The translations under genes and the position numbers were made by a program. From NCBI GenBank assembly GCA_040757655.1, contig JBFLWV010000061.1, positions 1-10,738 on the forward strand: DNA of 10,738 nucleotides, in the 5' to 3' direction. This DNA is from 2-02-FULL-49-11 sp040757655. Lineage in GTDB: Bacteria > Patescibacteriota > Patescibacteriia > 2-02-FULL-49-11. Shown one piece after another: positions 5,642-10,738 of the stretch (position 1 is its first letter; the number at the start of each line of letters is the position of its first letter). The notes below the pieces were generated by a model. The model worked only from the letters and a program-made list of their open reading frames with translations, made no database searches and was not told the DNA's origin.

Positions 5642-6071
5642 ATGTCAACCATTGTGAACGTGATCTATATCCTCCTCTTCTTGGGGATGATCGTGCTCCC
5701 CCATTTTATCGTTGATGACATCCTGTTCATCCCGCAGGCATACGCACAATCACTCGGATCGCTCATCCTTATAAGCATCGGCCTGCTCTTGTACTATCTC
5801 CACCAATGGGATGTGCGGAGAATGGAAAAAAGCTGGAAGTATCAACGGAAAAGCTCAATGATGCCTATACCTACCTTGGCACGGTCAACCGCCGGCTGCC
5901 GCTCTTGGAGGGCGTGACGACCGAACAGGACATGTGCGCGAGCCGCAGGATTGCTATGTGCTACATACCTCTGATGCTACCACGACAACTCCTTGTTTTT
6001 TAATATTCCCAAAAACGCATAAGACAATCAACGAGGTGCTCTCTGTCATACAAGGCGCAACTTTTCTATAA
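5642..6071 (+). pseudogene. Two-helix membrane/coiled-coil protein gene with two frameshifts
   Basis: The coding sequence continues through all three plus frames. Frame one (ATG 5642 to about 5830) encodes two membrane helices (about residues 4-24 and 37-53) and then LHQWDVRRMEK. At a run of six A (5826-5831) the continuation moves to the next frame: KLEVSTEKLNDAYTYLGTVN, then RRLPLLEGVTTEQ, a coiled-coil-like segment. Near 5928 it moves again: HVREPQDCYVLHTSDATTTT, then PCFLIFPKTHKTINEVLSVI, ending at TAA 6069-6071. Both shifts look like single missing bases. The joined product would be about 143 residues. Unshifted, frame one ends in an implausible Ser/Arg tail at 5917. The first shift lies in an A run where slippage could restore the frame, so a functional product is not excluded. 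The gene lies 14 bases after the DUF5671-like gene, suggesting an operon and a shared membrane role. Confidence 0.65.
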
Positions 6072-6143
6072 ATATTATTACCCCTCTCCTGCACATTAAA
6101 GTACTCTCATACAATGCATGACAAGAAAACTGATTCAGTAAAT

Positions 6144-6173
6144 AAGAAACCGTCCTTTTTAGGACGGTTTCTT
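6144..6173. terminator. Bidirectional intrinsic terminator between convergent genes
   Basis: A perfect 13-bp stem pairs 6144-6156 with 6161-6173 around a TTTT loop. The GC core is CCGTCC/GGACGG and it is flanked by GTTTCTT on one side and AAGAAAC on the other, so each strand reads a GC stem followed by T-rich sequence. It lies between the plus-strand broken gene (end 6071) and the minus-strand gene (stop at 6192-6194). Confidence 0.85.
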
Positions 6174-6191
6174 GACATACATAGGGTGTTG

Positions 6192-7118
6192 TTACTGACT
6201 TACGGTCGCATTGAGATTAATTGAGGCAGCTGACTCGGTGATTTCGTGCCCCAAAGGAATCGCAGCAAGCTCTTCCTGCGTCACCTCGGTGGTTGCCTTA
6301 AGATTCAGACGGTTCTTAAGCGCAGCCACCTCGCTCACGATTCTATGCTTCACGCCCTTTGCATCAATAATGTAAATATCAGGACTCCCAATTGCTTTTA
6401 TCAAACGCTGTCTTACAGTAAGCTTGCGTTGAAGATTCAAGCGCTTGATGATTTGCTCCGTGGTCAGCCGCTTCTGTGTGGTATCAATATTCACATCCTC
6501 CGAGAAAACAGTCGCATCAGTGACTGCAGTGTCTTCGGGTATGCTCATAAGTTCAGTTTCCGAGATAGTCTCTACGTCGCGGAACTCCCACCCGAAACGA
6601 TGGAAGACACCTTCCGCAATAATGACGCGGCGCCTCCCATCAGGAGTGACCAAATACACCGCAGTACTATGTGCCGCTTTCACAAGCCGGTATCTCCAAG
6701 GCGCTTTTACGAAGTCTGCGGGATTCAGATTGTCCACCGAGGTGATGGGTCCGTCAGTGGGGAATGCATCAAGCCTCCCTTTTGCCACCAACTTAATCAA
6801 ATAATTCGCATGAAACTTAGTGAAAAATGCAAGCGTCTGAATTTCTCTTTTATGGTGTTTACCATCCGATTGCTTACGCGTAATCGCATAGATAGAGGGA
6901 GAATCCACCTCGCGATACACCACCCATGTGCGGCGAAGTTTTGCTTGGCGTTCAAGCGGCTGATCACCGTCCTGAATAATCACATCCTCTTCCACCAGGG
7001 ACGTCGAGGAAGTTGACTGCGCCTGGAGAAGAATGATGGGGGTAATAAAAATCACAACAAGGGCACCGATCAGAGAAGCCCCTATCGTGACTGCGCGACG
7101 AGAAAGAAATTTCGACAT
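6192..7118 (-). CDS. Signal-anchored protein with three ~60-residue repeats
   Basis: I do not recognise a named family. The 308-residue protein starts with a basic N-terminus (MSKFLSRR) and a hydrophobic stretch (about 10-32) that can be a signal peptide or a membrane anchor. The rest is soluble and should be outside the cytoplasm. Three repeats are visible at about 64-126, 141-200 and 235-294. Each has a strand such as YRLVKAAHSTAVYLV or QRLIKAIGSPDIYIID, then a charged turn (DGRRRVI, KGVKHRI), a helix-like part, and an ending like ETELMSIPEDTAVT or QEELAAIPLGHEIT. Repeats of this kind are common in surface proteins of Patescibacteria, but this is from memory. The first repeat is the most diverged. 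The gene has its own strong promoter and ends at a bidirectional terminator. The start ATG (7116-7118) lies 53 bases after the predicted transcription start. Confidence 0.85.
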   Translation of the reverse strand: MSKFLSRRAVTIGASLIGALVVIFITPIILLQAQSTSSTSLVEEDVIIQDGDQPLERQAKLRRTWVVYREVDSPSIYAITRKQSDGKHHKREIQTLAFFTKFHANYLIKLVAKGRLDAFPTDGPITSVDNLNPADFVKAPWRYRLVKAAHSTAVYLVTPDGRRRVIIAEGVFHRFGWEFRDVETISETELMSIPEDTAVTDATVFSEDVNIDTTQKRLTTEQIIKRLNLQRKLTVRQRLIKAIGSPDIYIIDAKGVKHRIVSEVAALKNRLNLKATTEVTQEELAAIPLGHEITESAASINLNATVSQ

Positions 7119-7126
7119 AATACTAT

Positions 7127-7143
7127 AAATCCCTTAGGGATTT
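7127..7143 (-). promoter_or_regulatory. Inverted repeat upstream of the start codon of the repeat protein gene
   Basis: AAATCCCT and AGGGATTT are separated by one base, a perfect inverted repeat over 17 bases. It ends 8 bases before the start codon on the minus strand. The AAGGGA inside is the only SD-like word near this start, so a hairpin here would hide it. It could instead be a regulator binding site. Confidence 0.45.
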
Positions 7144-7177
7144 TATTTATAATTATTTTTTCTATCGACTTTATTTC

Positions 7178-7206
7178 ATTATAATATATATTTTGGGATG
7201 TTTCAA
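7178..7206 (-). promoter_or_regulatory. Strong sigma70-type promoter for the repeat protein gene
   Basis: On the minus strand, TTGAAA (7206 down to 7201, 5 of 6 match) is followed by a 17-base spacer and a perfect TATAAT (7183 down to 7178). The -35 box overlaps the last bases of carB including its TGA stop (7205-7203). The stretch 7141-7200 is very AT-rich. Transcription should begin near 7171 and give a leader of about 53 bases. Confidence 0.75.
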
Positions 7207-10200
7207 CGCCACCATCGCTCTGCGGTGGTGTATTCGTCCCATGCTTTCACCGCGAGGTCATTCTCTTTCGTTGTGGTAATGGCGCGCAAGTACAATTTAG
7301 TTATCTTAAGATCTGTGTGCAGAGGGATATGGTGATCCACCGCCAATCTCCGGATGAGGTACCCATCCATTTTCGCAGACGGAGTTTGACGCCGTTCGGG
7401 GATGTTGATCACGCAGTCGACTTTCCGTTTCCCTATCCACTCGCTCACATTCGGGCTTCCTCCCTCGCTCACCTTGCGCAGACGCAGAGCGGCAACACCA
7501 TTGCTTTCCAAAAAATCCGCAGTATGTTCTGTCGCAGCAAAGAGGAACCCTTGCTGAGAGAGCGCCTGAATATCGGGAAGAAGCGTACCCTTTGCAGTAT
7601 CAGGGCCAACGGAAAGGAGGAAGGTTTTTTGGGGAAAGTAATTGCCCGCTGCAGCAATCGCCTTTAAGAACGCCTCCTCATATGAATCGCCGAAACACGC
7701 AACCTCTCCGGTGGATGTCATCTCCACGGTCGGCATAGGATCAGCCCCTTTGATGCGGCTAAAGGAATATTTCGGTGCTTTCACGGCCACGTAATCGAGG
7801 TCAAGGGTGCGGTAATCGCCGCGCACATCCTCTCCGCACATAGCACGGACAGCGAAATCAATAAAATTATAACGGGATACTTTTGACACGAATGGGAATG
7901 AACGACTGGCACGCAGATTGCACTCAATCACCTGGATACGGTTGTCTTTGACAAGGAATTGTATATTGAAAGGACCGGTGATCGCTAGCTCCTTGACGAT
8001 ATGTCGGCACACTGACTTAATTCTGCGCGTCGTTTCAAGGAACAACCGCTGGGGAGGATACACGACCGTCGCGTCGCCAGAATGCACCCCCGCATGTTCC
8101 ACATGCTCGGTGAGGGCATAGAGAATAAGTTCCCCTTTTTGCGCCACGCCATCGATCTCTACCTCCTTGGCACCCTCAATAAATTTTGAAATAACCACAG
8201 GATGGTCTGGTGTTACCGTAGAGGCGGCAGAGAGATATCGATCGAGCTCTTCTTCGTCCTCTGCAATATTCATAGCCGATCCAGAAAGCACGTACGAGGG
8301 GCGCACGAGCACGGGGAATCCCGCCTCTTTAGCGAATGCGCATGCATCGCGTAGAGTGGTGAGCTCCTTCCACGCAGGCTGGTCGATATGAAGCCGGTCA
8401 AGGAGCGCGGAAAACTTATAGCGATCCTCTGCACGGTCAATATTCTTCGCCGACGTGCCCAACAATGGTATACCGGCGCGCGCAAGAGGAATTGCCAGGT
8501 TATTGGGAACCTGTCCTCCCATGGAAACGACCACTCCTTTTGGACACTCAAATTCACAAATATCAAGAACCCGCTCAAGGGTAAGCTCTTCGAAGTAGAG
8601 GCGATCCGACATGTCATAGTCCGTAGAAACAGTTTCAGGATTTGAATTTACCATGACCGTGCGAACCTTTCTTTTCCGTAATGTTTTGGCGGTGTTCACA
8701 CCACACCAGTCAAATTCAACGGAAGAACCAATGCGGTAAGGACCAGAACCAAGCACGATCATGGGATTCCGTTCCCGCACCACGTCATGGGTGTTCCCCT
8801 GATAGGTACAGTAGAGATAGTTCGTCTTCGCGGGAAATTCTCCCGCGGTGGTATCAATTTGTTTGACGATCGGAGTGATGCCTTGTTTCTCCCTCAATCT
8901 GCGGACGCGACGCTCGGTGCTGGCGCAGGCGTCCGCAATACAGGCATCCGAAAAACCGAACTGTTTCAACATCCGCAAGATTGACGAATTACGTTGTATC
9001 CATTTCCATCCTCCCGCGCGCAGGGACGTATATGCGTGTGTAAGACTCTTCATCTGTGAGAGAAACCACGGATCAATGCCGCTCATACGGGCGATGCGAG
9101 ATAATGCCACACCATGCTCCAAGGCAAATATAAGAGCGAACAAACGCGTGGGGGTCGGCGTACGAATATCATGAAGCGCCGTGGTAAGGTCATGATATCC
9201 ATTATGCAGAAAGAGCTCCTTCCCCAATCCCAGCATGCGCACTGCCTTCTGGAGTGCTTCGGGAAAGCTGCGCCCCAACGCCATCACCTCACCCACGCTC
9301 TTCATCTCTGAACCAATAGTGAGTTCAGCAGCGCGGAATTTCATGAGGTCCCACCGGGGGATCTTCACCGCGAGATAATCAAGCGCAGGTTCAAAAAAAC
9401 TCCCGGTCGCGCGCGTAACCGCGTTGGGAATCTCATATAAGGGGTGCCTCAGTGCTACTTTCGTAGCCACGTACGCAAGAGGGTAGCCGGTCGCTTTCGA
9501 GGCAAGCGCGGAAGAACGGGAAAGGCGGGCGTTCACCTCAATGATGCGGATACGTGGTTTGACGTCTTTCTTCTTTACACGAGGACGCGGCTCCACTGCA
9601 AACTGAATATTGCACTCGCCCACGATATTCAAATGATGCGCCACTCGGAGTGCCTGGGTGCGTAATTGATGATACTCTTCATTGGAGAGTGTCTGTGATG
9701 GAGCAACCACAATGCTCTCGCCGGTGTGGATACCCATAGGATCCATGTTCTCCATATTGCACACGGTCACCGCATTACCAAAAGAATCCCTTATAATCTC
9801 ATACTCTATTTCTTTCCACCCTCCAAGATATTCTTCCACCAGCGCTTCTCCTCCCTGCGTCAACGCAGCATGTAATAATTCCCTCAATTCATGGGGATTG
9901 CACGCATACCCTGACCCCAATCCTCCTAATGCAAAACCAACTCTCACCATGACGGGATACGAGATGCGTTTCGCAAAACGGAGACCTTCCTCCACTGTTT
10001 TTATCGTGGCACCATGGGGGGCGGGGACTCCAATCTCCTTAAGTCGTGCAGTGAATGCCGCCCTGTCTTCAGTGTCATGAATAGTTTTCAACGAGGTACC
10101 AAGGACGCGGACGTGATAACGTCTTAACATACCGCGGCGTGCGAGCTCTAATCCAAGATTGAGTGCGGACTGACCACCCACATTTAACAAAATAGCATCT

Positions 10201-10448
10201 GGGCGTTCCCGTACGATTATACGAGAAGCAAAATGACTGTTCAGGGGAAGAAAATATACCCGGTCAGCAAAGTCCGCATCAGTCTGAACGGTGGCGATGT
10301 TGGGATTTAAGAGAATGGTTTTTATGCCTTCTTCTTTGAGTGCCTTGATTGCCTGCGAACCGGAATAATCAAACTCACCGGCTTGACCGATCTTCAAACC
10401 ACCAGAACCGATTATTAAAACTTTTTTTGGTAACAAGAATTGTTTCAT
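7203..10448 (-). CDS. carB: Carbamoyl-phosphate synthase large subunit
   Basis: CarB makes carbamoyl phosphate from bicarbonate, two ATP and ammonia channelled from glutamine by CarA. It feeds PyrB (and arginine synthesis where present). All four regions are complete in 1081 residues: carboxyphosphate ATP-grasp domain (about 1-400), oligomerisation domain (about 410-550), carbamoyl-phosphate ATP-grasp domain (about 560-930) and the MGS-like allosteric domain (about 940-1070). Key stretches are IGQAGEFDYSGSQA (20-33), FALGGLGSG (172-180), IIEVNARLSRSSALASKATG (302-321), YRIGSSVEFDW (571-581), NPETVSTDYDMSDRLYF (603-619), RPSYVLSG (716-723) and IECNLRASRSFPFVSK (841-856). Many of these match the wording of eukaryotic CAD and Bacteroidetes CarB more than E. 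coli CarB. No SD is visible before the ATG (10446-10448). carA is not seen in the window. Confidence 0.97.
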   Translation of the reverse strand: MKQFLLPKKVLIIGSGGLKIGQAGEFDYSGSQAIKALKEEGIKTILLNPNIATVQTDADFADRVYFLPLNSHFASRIIVRERPDAILLNVGGQSALNLGLELARRGMLRRYHVRVLGTSLKTIHDTEDRAAFTARLKEIGVPAPHGATIKTVEEGLRFAKRISYPVMVRVGFALGGLGSGYACNPHELRELLHAALTQGGEALVEEYLGGWKEIEYEIIRDSFGNAVTVCNMENMDPMGIHTGESIVVAPSQTLSNEEYHQLRTQALRVAHHLNIVGECNIQFAVEPRPRVKKKDVKPRIRIIEVNARLSRSSALASKATGYPLAYVATKVALRHPLYEIPNAVTRATGSFFEPALDYLAVKIPRWDLMKFRAAELTIGSEMKSVGEVMALGRSFPEALQKAVRMLGLGKELFLHNGYHDLTTALHDIRTPTPTRLFALIFALEHGVALSRIARMSGIDPWFLSQMKSLTHAYTSLRAGGWKWIQRNSSILRMLKQFGFSDACIADACASTERRVRRLREKQGITPIVKQIDTTAGEFPAKTNYLYCTYQGNTHDVVRERNPMIVLGSGPYRIGSSVEFDWCGVNTAKTLRKRKVRTVMVNSNPETVSTDYDMSDRLYFEELTLERVLDICEFECPKGVVVSMGGQVPNNLAIPLARAGIPLLGTSAKNIDRAEDRYKFSALLDRLHIDQPAWKELTTLRDACAFAKEAGFPVLVRPSYVLSGSAMNIAEDEEELDRYLSAASTVTPDHPVVISKFIEGAKEVEIDGVAQKGELILYALTEHVEHAGVHSGDATVVYPPQRLFLETTRRIKSVCRHIVKELAITGPFNIQFLVKDNRIQVIECNLRASRSFPFVSKVSRYNFIDFAVRAMCGEDVRGDYRTLDLDYVAVKAPKYSFSRIKGADPMPTVEMTSTGEVACFGDSYEEAFLKAIAAAGNYFPQKTFLLSVGPDTAKGTLLPDIQALSQQGFLFAATEHTADFLESNGVAALRLRKVSEGGSPNVSEWIGKRKVDCVINIPERRQTPSAKMDGYLIRRLAVDHHIPLHTDLKITKLYLRAITTTKENDLAVKAWDEYTTAERWWR

Positions 10449-10463
10449 ACGAGGCGCTGCTTA

Positions 10464-10562
10464 TCTCAAAACTCAAATGTCAGAACTCGAAACCATATCT
10501 TAGATCTCAAAGCTTTACGATTTGAGTTATGGATTTGAGTTTTGCGTTTTGAGATTTGAGTT
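10464..10562. repeat. Cluster of direct and inverted GATTTGAGTT repeats in the carB leader
   Basis: GATTTGAGTT occurs exactly at 10519-10528, 10532-10541 and 10553-10562. A degenerate copy, GCGTTTTGAG, lies near 10545. Reverse-complement copies lie at 10464-10478 (TCTCAAAACTCAAAT) and 10505-10511 (TCTCAAA). The arm TCTCAAAACTCAAAT matches the complement of 10534-10554 except for a seven-base insertion. A local hairpin pairs CTCAAA (10506-10511) with TTTGAG (10521-10526). Several mutually exclusive stems are therefore possible just before carB. Confidence 0.6.
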
Positions 10563-10592
10563 CGGCGATAGAGAGAAGCAGAGACGATCAAA

Positions 10593-10598
10593 TTTATA
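10593..10598 (-). promoter_or_regulatory. Possible -10 box for carB
   Basis: On the minus strand TATAAA (10598 down to 10593) is a 5 of 6 match to a -10 box in an AT-rich stretch. No clear -35 box lies 16-18 bases upstream. If used, transcription would start near 10586 and the leader of about 138 bases would contain the whole repeat cluster. This is a weak call. Confidence 0.25.
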
Positions 10599-10738
10599 CT
10601 CATCGTAGTTGTTTAATAACTGATGTTACGCAGGGCTTACCAATGCAAACTGACTTTTCAAGGACTGAAGCTCTTTAAAACTTGCCATTAGTGCCCTCAC
10701 ATACAGCTTCGATTTGAGCGCGAAATGATTGGTAGAGA

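Larger units (their letters stand above)
10449..10738. other. Non-coding carB upstream region
   Basis: No convincing gene is seen in these 290 bases. They contain the CTCAAA/TTTGAG repeat cluster and a possible minus-strand promoter. A minus-strand frame is open from the window edge to a TAA at 10628-10626 (about 36 codons, ending SQFALVSPA) and could be the 3' end of an upstream gene. It does not look like the end of CarA and I cannot assign it. Confidence 0.5.

Noticed and set aside
6114..6224. 36-codon plus-strand frame running through the bidirectional terminator
   Set aside because: It reads straight through a perfect 13-bp terminator stem and into the convergent gene. The KKPSFLGRFL part is just the stem translated.

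Overview
The window looks like a chromosomal segment from a Patescibacteria (Candidate Phyla Radiation) genome, probably of the Parcubacteria group. This is inferred from protein character and was not tested by phylogeny. The main clues are a DUF5671-type membrane protein, which I know mainly from that group, a small signal-anchored repeat protein of a kind common there, and little use of strong Shine-Dalgarno (SD) sites. No mobile elements, CRISPR array, tRNA or rRNA genes were seen.

Layout. Bases 1-358 hold no convincing gene. The second half of that stretch is a highly structured leader for rpsO (ribosomal protein S15, 359-727), with a perfect 16-base inverted repeat whose 3' arm ends one base before the start codon. 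A 272-base spacer with direct and inverted repeats separates rpsO from pnp (polynucleotide phosphorylase, 1000-3243), the classic rpsO-pnp pairing. A strong intrinsic terminator (3266-3291) closes this unit. Next comes a broken Nudix hydrolase remnant (3488-3678), pyrB (aspartate carbamoyltransferase, 3692-4603), a five-helix DUF5671-like protein with a pseudopilin-like outer domain (4629-5627), and a two-helix membrane/coiled-coil gene broken by two frameshifts (5642-6071). A bidirectional terminator (6144-6173) separates these plus-strand genes from the minus-strand genes.

On the minus strand are a signal-anchored protein with three repeats of about 60 residues (6192-7118), with an excellent sigma70-type promoter, and carB (large subunit of carbamoyl-phosphate synthase, 7203-10448). 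Upstream of carB is a non-coding stretch with a cluster of direct and inverted copies of a TTTGAG/CTCAAA word.

Functionally, carB and pyrB supply the first two steps of de novo pyrimidine synthesis: carbamoyl phosphate, then carbamoyl aspartate. They are on opposite strands with unrelated genes between them. carA and pyrI are not in the window. rpsO and pnp link ribosome assembly and RNA turnover. The most interesting signals are the rpsO leader structure, the repeat-rich rpsO-pnp and carB leaders, the resemblance of CarB to the eukaryotic/Bacteroidetes type, and frameshifts confined to small accessory genes while the large core genes stay intact. I did not find a clear new multi-gene system.
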